The notes below the pieces were generated by a model. The model had not been told where the DNA came from. It did not search any database and saw nothing but the letters and a program-made list of their open reading frames with translations. The translations under genes were made by a program, and so were the position numbers. 33,281 nt of DNA from a virus: positions 1 to 33,281 of IMG/VR virus record IMGVR_UViG_3300048015_000365; one strand, given 5' to 3'. Positions 8,771 through 15,779 of this stretch are shown piece after piece; position 1 is the first letter of the stretch, and every line of letters begins with the position of its first letter.

Positions 8771-9762
8771 GCGGAGAACACGAGGATCGGCTGCGGAGCC
8801 CCGATGGTAAACGTCATGCCGGGGACAAACCCGATCTCGCCGTTCCCGAGTTTTGTGCCGCCGAATTCAAACCCCGCCCCCTTGATGTCAGAATTGATCA
8901 AGGAGATCGTTTTGGAGTTCGGCCCGGTCAGCAGCAAGGTCGCTGCATTCGCGCTCGCGCCCAGGCGGAGGCCGAGCGTGTAGGCCAGCAGCGCCGCAGC
9001 GATCTGGCTTTGCGTCGGGCCGACCGGACGGAATTTCACCATGAAGGAAACCGAGTCGAGAACGTAATGCCGCGTCAAGCCCTGCACATCCACCGGGTGA
9101 TATTTAATGTCCGGCACAATTTGAAAGCCGTCCTCGGCCTCCATCGCCGCTCCACCATCGCCGCCGAACCCGGCCAGCGTTCCCCAGGCTGCCGACCAAC
9201 GGCCCTGAACGAAATCAGTGAGTCCGAACGCATCGCCGGGATCGGTCGCACCAGATTCCGTGATGGCGCTTGCAGTTAGTAGGAATGAACTCGCGCCAGC
9301 CAGCAGCGTTGAATCGCCCAGAGCGGTGATCTTGGTCGCTCCAAACAAGTTCGCCTTGGCGCTCAGCGTCAAAGTCGGATGCCCCGTGATCGCCGCCCGC
9401 ACGAAGTTGTAGAGCCGCCCGTCAGGCGTGTAGAGCTTGCACGGCTGATTGGCTGCTCCATGCGGCCTCGTGCCAATTACGAGCGCACCGGCTGCGTTGC
9501 CAGTGCCGCTCGCCGTCGTCACGCCCAAATAAGACGGAAACAGCGTCGGCAATAAATGCCAGGAGCCGAACGGTGTCACGTCAATGTCCGCCGTCACATC
9601 CGTGACCACCTCCGCAATCTTGCCGAAGATCGCCGCGCCCGCGTCGGCGGTCTTGGTATTGATCGTTACCTTGGCTTGGCCTTGAGCGCCCGACGCCTGC
9701 AACGCAACCGAGTTCACGCCCAGATAGGTTTTCGCCGGTCCCGTGTAAAATGTTTGGCTCAT
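8767..9762 (-). CDS. Putative major tail tube protein
   Basis: 331 residues. The start 'MSQTFYTGPAKTYLGVNSVAL' and the segment 'VVTDVTADIDVTPFGSWHLLPTLFP' have the character of tail tube proteins of siphoviral Mu-like phages: beta-rich, few Cys, no coiled coil. It lies two genes after the putative tail terminator, where the tube is expected. Family membership is my inference from sequence style and gene order. The start codon is preceded by the hairpin element at 9764-9779, and the gene overlaps the next one by 4 bp. No sheath gene lies nearby, which argues for a non-contractile tail. Confidence 0.55.
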   Translation of the reverse strand: MSQTFYTGPAKTYLGVNSVALQASGAQGQAKVTINTKTADAGAAIFGKIAEVVTDVTADIDVTPFGSWHLLPTLFPSYLGVTTASGTGNAAGALVIGTRPHGAANQPCKLYTPDGRLYNFVRAAITGHPTLTLSAKANLFGATKITALGDSTLLAGASSFLLTASAITESGATDPGDAFGLTDFVQGRWSAAWGTLAGFGGDGGAAMEAEDGFQIVPDIKYHPVDVQGLTRHYVLDSVSFMVKFRPVGPTQSQIAAALLAYTLGLRLGASANAATLLLTGPNSKTISLINSDIKGAGFEFGGTKLGNGEIGFVPGMTFTIGAPQPILVFSA

Positions 9763-9763
9763 A

Positions 9764-9796
9764 GTGGTGAGGCCACCACGGGCCGCTGGGGGAGTC
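9764..9796 (-). promoter_or_regulatory. Start-codon hairpin element, copy 2
   Basis: On the mRNA strand a conserved flank (GACTCCCCCAGCGGCCC) is followed by a stem GTGGTG, loop GCCT and stem CACCAC, then one base and the ATG of the tail tube gene. The same design occurs at 12325-12357 and 10928-10960 with different but fully paired stems. Confidence 0.65.
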
Positions 9797-9825
9797 TCCG
9801 CCCAGCGCCCGAAGCGGCGTTAAGT

Positions 9826-10134
9826 TCAGTTGGTTGAGGTTGTGTTTGTTTCCGCCGCGCCAGCGGCCGTGGCCACACCGCTAGGTGTTTTTGCCGCCGC
9901 CGCCGCCGCGATGGATGCTTGCGCCGCCTTCGATGGCCGGTTCTTGAGGGTTTGAAACATCTGCAGCCGGTCCACAAACGTTCCCTCCCAATCCACGAAA
10001 TCCGCCCGGTCATGGCCAGCCGCATTGAACGCTTCCAGTTTGATGCTCTGCGTGGCCAAAGGGTCCTTGCCGAGCGCCGTTAAAGCCGCGTTAGACGCGG
10101 TTTGATACAGATCGAACATTGTTGTTTTATTCAT
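9826..10134 (-). CDS. Small hypothetical tail-region protein
   Basis: 102 residues. The first ~65 residues look helical ('MFDLYQTASNAALTALGKDPLATQSIKLEAFN'), followed by an Ala-rich run and a Thr/Asn-rich tail. I do not recognise it. It lies between the putative tail terminator and the tail tube, so it is probably a late structural or assembly protein. A 63-bp stretch follows before the tail tube start; it holds hairpin element copy 2. The start ATG at 10134 is 10 bases downstream of the previous stop. Confidence 0.55.
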   Translation of the reverse strand: MNKTTMFDLYQTASNAALTALGKDPLATQSIKLEAFNAAGHDRADFVDWEGTFVDRLQMFQTLKNRPSKAAQASIAAAAAAKTPSGVATAAGAAETNTTSTN

Positions 10135-10144
10135 AATTTTGATT

Positions 10145-10927
10145 TTAGTTTGCTAACCAGATTCGCTGCACGCCGCTCGCGATATACGTTTCCCCATCCA
10201 CATACGCTCGCGCGCGCAGCCAGCACCCGCCCTGGGGAATGTTCACTGGCCCCGTATAAAGCGTCGCCGTGCTCTGTGGATAAACCGTCTTGTCCCCATT
10301 GAACGGAAAAGAATCATCCGTCGTGTACCAGATCGCCGCGCCCGGCGTGCCGCTGGCCAGCGCGCACTGAGCCGGGAGCGTTTGCGTCGGCGCTGCCGCC
10401 AGGATCGAAGGAATCTGCACCGCCGTCATTTGCACCAAGCCCAGCTCCATGCACTCAAAATTCACCTGGTAACTAACGAGATTCTCGCTGATGGATTTGC
10501 CATCGGCATCCTTCAGCTCGGCAGGTTCGATGCAAGGCTTGCCTGTCTGCATGTTGCCGATCAAGCCGGTCATGTTCTGATTTTTAATCGCATCGCGGAT
10601 TCGCCGCGCCACTTGGCGGGCCGATTTCTTGATTCCCTGGTCATCGTGATTCAACTCCACGTTTTCAATCACCTGGAATGCGGGCCTGAGCAACATCGGC
10701 CCAAATTGCAGATCGTTGGATACGTCATCCGCGATCACCTGCAGAACGATCACCGCCACGCCGCGCTTGCCGCTCTTGGCATTGATCACGGCCTGCGACT
10801 CCTCGATGCTCTTGGAGAGATTACCTTTCTCCGCCACGACCACCGGGATCAGTTGAAAGAAAGAATCCGTGAGCAGGCAATTCGCCAGCTCGCAGGGCAA
10901 CCGGTCAATGATATCGTAGTTTTGCAT
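10145..10927 (-). CDS. Putative tail terminator with C-terminal CHB_HEX_C-like domain
   Basis: 260 residues. The N-terminal ~175 residues look like a tail-completion or terminator protein ('RPAFQVIENVELNHDDQGIKKSARQVARRIRDAI'), which fits its place right after the gpG-like gene. The last ~85 residues ('LPAQCALASGTPGAAIWYTTDDSFP...TLYTGPVNIPQGGCWLRARAYVDG') match the pattern of the chitobiase/beta-hexosaminidase C-terminal beta domain, often found as a surface module. The fusion is unusual for a tail terminator and could decorate the head-tail joint. The start ATG at 10927 directly abuts hairpin element copy 3. Confidence 0.6.
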   Translation of the reverse strand: MQNYDIIDRLPCELANCLLTDSFFQLIPVVVAEKGNLSKSIEESQAVINAKSGKRGVAVIVLQVIADDVSNDLQFGPMLLRPAFQVIENVELNHDDQGIKKSARQVARRIRDAIKNQNMTGLIGNMQTGKPCIEPAELKDADGKSISENLVSYQVNFECMELGLVQMTAVQIPSILAAAPTQTLPAQCALASGTPGAAIWYTTDDSFPFNGDKTVYPQSTATLYTGPVNIPQGGCWLRARAYVDGETYIASGVQRIWLAN

Positions 10928-10960
10928 GTCGTCAGGCGACGACCGGCCAATGGGGGATTT
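10928..10960 (-). promoter_or_regulatory. Start-codon hairpin element, copy 3
   Basis: On the mRNA strand: flank AAATCCCCCATTGGCCG, then stem GTCGTC, loop GCCT, stem GACGAC, immediately followed by the ATG of the tail terminator gene. The stem is a perfect 6-bp pair but differs in sequence from the other copies. Confidence 0.65.
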
Positions 10961-11000
10961 CCCCAGGACAGTCTCGAATATTTTGTTGTTTGTTTTTCAT
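10932..11000 (-). CDS. Possible 22-residue microprotein or leader peptide
   Basis: An ATG at 11000 opens 22 codons (MKNKQQNIRDCPGEIPHWPV plus VA) ending at TGA 10932-10934, five bases before the tail terminator start. The same frame can also begin at 11027, overlapping the gpG-like stop by ATGA (31 residues). The ATG at 11000 follows a leader that resembles the one before the small gene at 18128-18277. The stop lies inside hairpin element copy 3. It may only mark translational coupling across a structured spacer; there is no functional evidence. Confidence 0.3.
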   Translation of the reverse strand: MKNKQQNIRDCPGEIPHWPVVA

Positions 11001-11026
11001 AATCGGGTCCAGCGTCACGCTGGTCA
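10996..11026 (-). promoter_or_regulatory. Post-stop hairpin leader, copy A
   Basis: Begins with the stop TGA of the gpG-like gene, then CC, stem AGCG (extended by CC/GG), loop TGA, stem CGCT, then GGACCCGATTATGAA with an ATG. It aligns without gaps to 18273-18303, about 24 of 31 positions identical, with paired changes in the stem. Confidence 0.5.
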
Positions 11027-11617
11027 TGCTCCCATCTTCCCCCATTCGTCCGTGATGGCTTTGGAAATTTGCTCCTTATACACAGGCCGTGATTCCGCCA
11101 GGCCCGTGCGGAACGGCGCACGCTCCGGCATCTCCACGTCGTAAGCCTTGCCCTGAACCGTCGTCTCTCGCGCACGTTTGTGATTCGCCCTGGCGAACAT
11201 CAGCAGATTGGAATTACCCAGTTGCTTGACCAGATTACCGCGCGCATCCACCCGGTGCCTGATCTTCATGGCCCTGGCCGGATGATAAATGCGTCCGCCG
11301 AACTCGTGGATCGCCGCATAAACCACATTGCTGCCAATCGCGCTCTGCAGCTTCCCACTGCCGATCTCCTGGGTACCGCTCTCGAAAACCGAGCTGCGCA
11401 GGCGACTAGTCACCACACCCAGGCGATGCGCATCAGGCGGGAACGGCCCTTTGCCCGTCATGTGATCCTTTTGAATCTTCGCCACCGCAAATTGATTGGC
11501 CACGTCCATGCCCCGCGCAATCGCGGTCATTATGCGGCCTGGCAACGTCTGCATGCCTGCCACAATCTTTTCCGCCTGCGGTGTCAGCGAGATTTTGAAA
11601 GGCGCGTCCTGGCTCAT
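11024..11617 (-). CDS. Phage virion morphogenesis protein, gpG / HK97 gp10-like
   Basis: 197 residues. Contains 'HMTGKGPFPPDAHRLGVVTSRLRSSV' (about 53-78), 'YAAIHEFGGRIYHPARAM' (about 100-117) and 'MPERAPFRTGLAES' (about 160-173). This is the pattern of Mu gpG and phage virion morphogenesis proteins, where 'IHEFGG' and 'RPF' are hallmarks. These proteins join head to tail or complete the tail. ATG at 11617 overlaps the upstream connector stop by ATGA. The middle of the protein is longer than usual because of an inserted basic segment around 118-155. Confidence 0.75.
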   Translation of the reverse strand: MSQDAPFKISLTPQAEKIVAGMQTLPGRIMTAIARGMDVANQFAVAKIQKDHMTGKGPFPPDAHRLGVVTSRLRSSVFESGTQEIGSGKLQSAIGSNVVYAAIHEFGGRIYHPARAMKIRHRVDARGNLVKQLGNSNLLMFARANHKRARETTVQGKAYDVEMPERAPFRTGLAESRPVYKEQISKAITDEWGKMGA

Positions 11618-12324
11618 GTGAGCGAATACCTCCGATAATATTTCAGCGTCTCCTTCACCTGGGGGACCAGTTCCAGGCTAACCAATGCTTCGCTGCCGCC
11701 CGTTTTGCTGCCCACACCGAGGATGTTGTTACCCACCTTGTCGATGGCTTCCCACGCCTTGCGGCATTGCGTCACCCAGGCCAGCAGCAGGTCGGAGTTT
11801 TCGTTGTTCGGTCCCGGCAAAAGAAATTTGTTCGGATCAATCCCCGCTTGATTGGCTGAGATGTCCGCAGGGATCGCGGCGAAATAGGCCGCGCTCATTG
11901 GGTCCAGATAATTCGCGGCGTCCGGCTCCAGCGTGTTGAAGTAAAACCCACCATTGTACGTCAACCGCACCTGCAGCGGATTCTGGCCGAGGGTGTAGCC
12001 GAAATGGATCAGGCCCTTCTCCTCATCCGCGCTCACGGGCTGGCCGCTGATATCCGTCCAGGCGTCTGGACGGAAAAAGCGCAGCTCAACTTTCGTGAAC
12101 TGAGTCACCGGTTTGCGCCGTGTGTACCAGAACGGACGATCTCCCGTGAACACTTCCTGAAGCCCCTGGGCATAACTCAGCTCGCGGTTGCAGTACCGAT
12201 CAAACGAAGATGCCACGCCGCGCCCAATCGCGAGCAGTTTATCATCAAACGATTTGTCATTCTTCAGCGTGTTGGCGAGCAACTGCCGCTTGAGATAATC
12301 AAGATTTGAGAATCCAGCATTCAT
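11614..12324 (-). CDS. Head-tail connector / adaptor protein
   Basis: 236 residues. The N-terminus 'NLDYLKRQLLANTLKNDKSFDDKLLAIGRGVASSFDRYCNREL' resembles gp6/DUF1320-type head-tail adaptors, which begin with helices that bind the portal ring. A beta segment follows ('TQFTKVELRFF ... WTDISGQPVSADEEKGLIHF ... PLQVRLTYNGGF'), then an insertion and a C-terminal helix pair. It sits between the capsid region and the gpG-like gene, as in Mu-like phages. ATG at 12324 is directly preceded by hairpin element copy 1 and overlaps the stop of a 57-residue reading frame by ATGA. Confidence 0.65.
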   Translation of the reverse strand: MNAGFSNLDYLKRQLLANTLKNDKSFDDKLLAIGRGVASSFDRYCNRELSYAQGLQEVFTGDRPFWYTRRKPVTQFTKVELRFFRPDAWTDISGQPVSADEEKGLIHFGYTLGQNPLQVRLTYNGGFYFNTLEPDAANYLDPMSAAYFAAIPADISANQAGIDPNKFLLPGPNNENSDLLLAWVTQCRKAWEAIDKVGNNILGVGSKTGGSEALVSLELVPQVKETLKYYRRYSLT

Positions 12325-12494
12325 GAGCGGAGGCCCGCTCGGGCCATTGGGGGAGTCTTTGCGGTAGTGCTCGAAGGTTTTTGCGCGGTAGCGCCGTGGC
12401 CACCCCGCAAGGGGTCCGCCGCAGGACGCGGCTCAGGTTGAGGCCGGGCAAATTGACCGGTCCTGATCATGCGATCCTGCGGCGGTTTGTTCAT
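12321..12494 (-). CDS. Small Pro/Arg-rich protein
   Basis: 57 residues from ATG at 12494 to TGA at 12321-12323, overlapping the connector start by ATGA. The sequence is Pro-, Arg- and Ala-rich with no predicted fold ('MNKPPQDRMIRTGQFARPQP'). Its C-terminal codons coincide with hairpin element copy 1 (12325-12357). The overlap supports translation, but part or all of the frame could be a by-product of the structured element. No family recognised. Confidence 0.4.
   Translation of the reverse strand: MNKPPQDRMIRTGQFARPQPEPRPAADPLRGGHGATAQKPSSTTAKTPPMARAGLRS
12325..12357 (-). promoter_or_regulatory. Start-codon hairpin element, copy 1
   Basis: mRNA strand: flank GACTCCCCCAATGGCCC, then stem GAGCGG, loop GCCT, stem CCGCTC, immediately followed by the connector ATG (12322-12324). 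An alternative pairing GGCCCG with CGGGCC is also possible. The TTCGAG about 20 bases upstream of the flank is shared with copy 3. Confidence 0.65.
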
Positions 12495-12542
12495 TTTTAA
12501 GGGACAGTTAAACAGTGCTTAATGGTGGGTCCAGGCACCTGG

Positions 12543-13421
12543 TCAGAACGCACCGGTCTTGCTGGCTTTGCTGGTGACTTCCAGCACGATGTTGGTCTGC
12601 CAGTTCGTCCCCACCGTGACGAATGGCACAGACATCGTGTTGAAACGGATGTACCCCGGCCCGAATTGCGACAGGGTGACGTTCGTGCTCACGAAGCTGG
12701 TATTGTTGGCAACCAGAGTTTGACGCCAGGCCCCCACATTCCAATTAATCAAGTCATCGGAATAATCAGCGGTGAGCGTGGCCGTTTGCACACTATTGCT
12801 AGCCATGGCGAAACCCCAGAACACATCCAGCAGATCATTGTTCACCACGCTGATAATGCCAGGCGTGGTGATCGTGACGTTGGTTGTATAGCTGGGCGTA
12901 TTCGTGGGCGTGCCATTCACGACGGACCAGTTTGCATTCGTCGTGATGGACGTGGTGTTAGTCACCGGGGTGGCATACGTGTTCGTTCCCAGGTTGTTGT
13001 TGGTCCCGCCATTCAGGCCGGCGATGTAATACACATGGTAGGTGCCAGGAGCGCCCACGGCCGTGGTCTGGACTTGGGCCGTGGCATTCACACCAAGCAG
13101 TACCAGACAACCCAGCAAGAGGGCTGCAGCAGCTTTCCCAGCCGGCTCCAACCAGCGGCGCAGCGCGGCGAGCTGCCACGGATAACATTTGGTTGTGGCA
13201 TCCTTCTCCACTTTCGCGCCGTCAATCGTGATGGCGTGATCGGCGATGTTTTTCACTTCCACCAGCTCGGGCTCTTTCCACTTCTTGAGCGCGACGGCGA
13301 AGTCAATGAGTGCTTTGTCACGACCATAATTACGGTCGTCAGTGCGGGTGCGGCGCAGATCAATGACGAACTTTTGGAGTTCCTCAAGCGTCAGGCCGCG
13401 GATTTCAGTTTCGGTCTTCAT
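12543..13421 (-). CDS. FluMu-like domain fused to a membrane segment and an extracellular beta domain
   Basis: 292 residues from the ATG at 13421; a longer reading would run into the capsid gene. Residues about 1-90 include 'PELVEVKNIADHAITIDGAKVEKDATTKCYPWQLAALRRWLEP', resembling the small domain found after the capsid gene in Mu-like phages. Then a hydrophobic segment (about 97-113, 'AAAALLLGCLVLLGV') and 'NATAQ' look like an internal signal anchor. The remaining ~175 residues are Asn/Thr-rich beta sequence with 'ADYSDDLINWNVGAW', the Verrucomicrobiota-style extracellular motif. A cytoplasmic capsid-region domain joined to an exported one is odd. It could be an old gene fusion or a membrane-anchored assembly factor. 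Confidence 0.55.
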   Translation of the reverse strand: MKTETEIRGLTLEELQKFVIDLRRTRTDDRNYGRDKALIDFAVALKKWKEPELVEVKNIADHAITIDGAKVEKDATTKCYPWQLAALRRWLEPAGKAAAALLLGCLVLLGVNATAQVQTTAVGAPGTYHVYYIAGLNGGTNNNLGTNTYATPVTNTTSITTNANWSVVNGTPTNTPSYTTNVTITTPGIISVVNNDLLDVFWGFAMASNSVQTATLTADYSDDLINWNVGAWRQTLVANNTSFVSTNVTLSQFGPGYIRFNTMSVPFVTVGTNWQTNIVLEVTSKASKTGAF

Positions 13422-13467
13422 AATCAGATACTTTTGATTCGTTTTTGATTCGTTTCGGTTGTGGAGG

Positions 13468-14904
13468 TTATGCCGCCGCCGTGCTGAGCACGCTGAACGG
13501 CTTGAGCGTAGTGCTCCCGGCCTGGGTGAGCATCTTGACGCCCGCACGCATCAGACTGCGATAGGCCATCAAGTTTTGCGGGAATCCAATGTCAGCGCTG
13601 GTGGCCAATTCCAGGTCCACGCGGACACCAACGTCTTGACCCATCGGATCGCCAAAGGCGATCACAGGCTGGCTGTTTCCATCGGCGCTGGGCGCGACGG
13701 CCGTGGGATGCACGGGATGACCAAGAATGCTGCCAATGCTTCCGGGGTTCGGCACCTCTTGCCAGGTCTGGAAGATCGGGCGGCCGTTGTTGTCCCGGAT
13801 CAGGGCGATGCGGGCCATTTGCTGCGGATGACACCACCACATAGGTTTCCGGTTTAGCACTTCGGCACTGACGCCCAGGAGCGCGGCGACAAAGTCATCG
13901 AGCTTGAGGTTCCCCACGGTAGTGCGACCCGCGCCAGCGGTGATACCGAGGTTCGTATTAGCGAGCGCGGCATTGAAGATGCCAACGTAACCGCCGTTCG
14001 TGGTGTCCGCATTGCCGGTGCCGATGAACGCGGCCGTGTCCATACCCCAATTGATGGATTGGATCATCTGCTTGATCGTGTACGGTGCCAGGTCAACCGT
14101 AGAGTCCTGCAGCAACTCGCGGCTGATATACATCAGCACGGCGAGTGTCTGAATGATCAAGATCACTTCCGAACCGCTGAACGCTCCCGACGGGATCATA
14201 GAACCTTCCGACAATCCCGATTGCGCGCCGATCCAATAAAACTGCGGACGAGCCGTGGCCACAGGAAGCACGTTCGTGCGAGCACCAACCTGATGAACGT
14301 TCAGTGTGGCATAATCACCGTACTCCAGGAGCAAGTCATAAATCTCGTTGAAGGTATCGGTGGGAACGGTGGCCTGGCCGAGGCCGGCATCAATACCGGT
14401 GAGGGCTTTGTGCTTCGTGTTCATGTCCTCCACGGCAGTTTTGTGCGCGGGATCGAGCGGCATCCCGAACTTACAGTGGGCAATGCAGCGGACCATGGCA
14501 TTGAGTTTGAAGCGAAATTCCTCGTTAGCCAGGGCGCGTTCAACCGGGCTGCGGAAGCTGGATCGGGCCGTGAGCGCCACCTGCTTTTGGACCGCTTCCA
14601 TCTTCTTCATGACATCCTCGAACGTGCTGTTCGATTTGTTTTTGACCAGGGTAAGCTCCTCAATGGCTTTCTTCCCTTCCTTGTCAATCCGGTCCAGATC
14701 GCCCAGGACTTTTTGGATGTCGTTCTGTTGTTTCTCCTGGGTGGTAGTGATTCGCTTCACGCCATCCAGGACCGTTTTTTCAAACGTGCCGTTGCCATCG
14801 GCACCATCCTTGTCGAGGTGAAACCCACGCAGCGGCGGACGCCCTGCACCGTAGAAGCCACTCGGCGCAGCAGCGCAGAGGGCGATATTAATTTTTTTAT
14901 TCAT
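13468..14904 (-). CDS. Major capsid protein, HK97 fold
   Basis: 478 residues. Residues about 40-112 form a charged coiled coil ('EKQQNDIQKVLGDLDRIDKEGKKAIEEL') like the scaffolding delta domain of HK97-type capsids. The shell domain then starts near 'VERALANEEFRFKL'. Typical HK97-fold cues include 'TYD/FNEIYDLLLEYGDYATLNVHQ' (after about 180), 'ISRELLQDS', 'FIGTGNADTTNGGYVGIFN' and 'FGDPMGQDVGVRVDLELATSADI'. The protease gene lies directly upstream, so the delta domain is probably cut off during prohead maturation. ATG at 14904 lies 10 bases from the protease stop. Confidence 0.85.
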   Translation of the reverse strand: MNKKINIALCAAAPSGFYGAGRPPLRGFHLDKDGADGNGTFEKTVLDGVKRITTTQEKQQNDIQKVLGDLDRIDKEGKKAIEELTLVKNKSNSTFEDVMKKMEAVQKQVALTARSSFRSPVERALANEEFRFKLNAMVRCIAHCKFGMPLDPAHKTAVEDMNTKHKALTGIDAGLGQATVPTDTFNEIYDLLLEYGDYATLNVHQVGARTNVLPVATARPQFYWIGAQSGLSEGSMIPSGAFSGSEVILIIQTLAVLMYISRELLQDSTVDLAPYTIKQMIQSINWGMDTAAFIGTGNADTTNGGYVGIFNAALANTNLGITAGAGRTTVGNLKLDDFVAALLGVSAEVLNRKPMWWCHPQQMARIALIRDNNGRPIFQTWQEVPNPGSIGSILGHPVHPTAVAPSADGNSQPVIAFGDPMGQDVGVRVDLELATSADIGFPQNLMAYRSLMRAGVKMLTQAGSTTLKPFSVLSTAAA

Positions 14905-14914
14905 ATGTTTGATT

Positions 14915-15601
14915 TCAGATTTTGTTGACCGTCATTTGGTATTCCAAGAGGAAGCGCTCCTGCGCCCGCTGCCGGGCCAACTCGACGGCAGCGGGACCAT
15001 CGGTCGAGTTGGCGGTTGCACTGTTCGCTTTCTGCAGGGAAATCTTTTCCAGCCAGGCATCATCCAGAATGCCCGCCTTGTAGGCTCGGGCGACCGCGTC
15101 CGGGTTGGCTCCAATTACGCAGGCGCTCAGCTCGAGCTGCTCTTGCGTCATGTAAATGCACCGCACATTGTCCGTGGGTTTCAGGCCCAGCTCCTCGCAC
15201 TGCTCATTGAACTGGCTCGGATCGTTGTCCCACTTCGTCGCAAAGGTGAGTGGCATGAAACCCACGCTGACGGCCTTGAGGTAGCCAGCCTGAGTCATCG
15301 CGAAGCCCTTTTGCGCGCTGACATTTTGCGGCACATCAATGGCCCATTTCACCGTCTCAATGAGGTTTTTGCCCTGCACAGAGAAATCCAGCACCCGTCC
15401 CAGCAGGCAATCAATGGACTCATAGTTATGCGAATCCACGAACGGCGCGTTTTTCTGGAAGCGGTCGAACTGCCACCCGTCCGCCCGTATGATTTCGTTA
15501 TAGGAATCCACCGCCTCGTTGCTGGCGATGTATTCGACGATGCCCTGGGCGGCGTCGAGGACCTTGATCTGCGGATGAATTTCGCGGCGTAGTGTTTTCA
15601 T
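14915..15601 (-). CDS. HK97-family prohead protease
   Basis: 228 residues. 'APFVDSHNYESIDCLLGRV' places the catalytic His at about residue 58. 'GYLKAVSVGFMPL' gives the catalytic Ser at about 112. 'LELSACVIGANPDA' (157-169) is the conserved motif that closes the U35/S78 fold. It cleaves the capsid delta domain and itself during head maturation. It lies directly upstream of the capsid gene, as is standard. ATG at 15601 overlaps the stop of the 59-residue gene by ATGA. The Mu gpI scaffold/protease type is different, so this capsid module is closer to HK97-type than to Mu. Confidence 0.85.
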   Translation of the reverse strand: MKTLRREIHPQIKVLDAAQGIVEYIASNEAVDSYNEIIRADGWQFDRFQKNAPFVDSHNYESIDCLLGRVLDFSVQGKNLIETVKWAIDVPQNVSAQKGFAMTQAGYLKAVSVGFMPLTFATKWDNDPSQFNEQCEELGLKPTDNVRCIYMTQEQLELSACVIGANPDAVARAYKAGILDDAWLEKISLQKANSATANSTDGPAAVELARQRAQERFLLEYQMTVNKI

Positions 15602-15777
15602 TGCATGGGCGGCCGGATCACGGCCACAGGAATTTTGCTGTTCACCAGCGCAGCGGTTTCTTTGTTGGCGCGGTCCAGGCGGTAGGTGAGGCCGCCGCCG
15701 CTAACTTCCGTGAAACGACCCGCCTTCCGAACCTTCAGGTCGCTCCGCAAAATGGATTTGAAACTTTTTCTGGCCAT
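15598..15777 (-). CDS. Small basic hypothetical protein
   Basis: 59 residues from the ATG at 15777 (MARKSFKSILRSDLKVRKAG). I preferred this to 15828, because the portal stop is at 15780-15782 and the next ATG sits just after it. The N-terminus is strongly basic, the rest is beta-prone and ends 'KIPVAVIRPPMQ'. Overlap with the protease start is ATGA. Position between portal and protease suggests a small head protein. No family recognised. Confidence 0.55.
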   Translation of the reverse strand: MARKSFKSILRSDLKVRKAGRFTEVSGGGLTYRLDRANKETAALVNSKIPVAVIRPPMQ

Positions 15778-15779
15778 AA

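Noticed and set aside
9759-9826. Possible programmed frameshift extending the 102-residue tail-region protein into the next frame
   Set aside because: No slippery heptamer is visible near the stop, and the shifted codons coincide with hairpin element copy 2.
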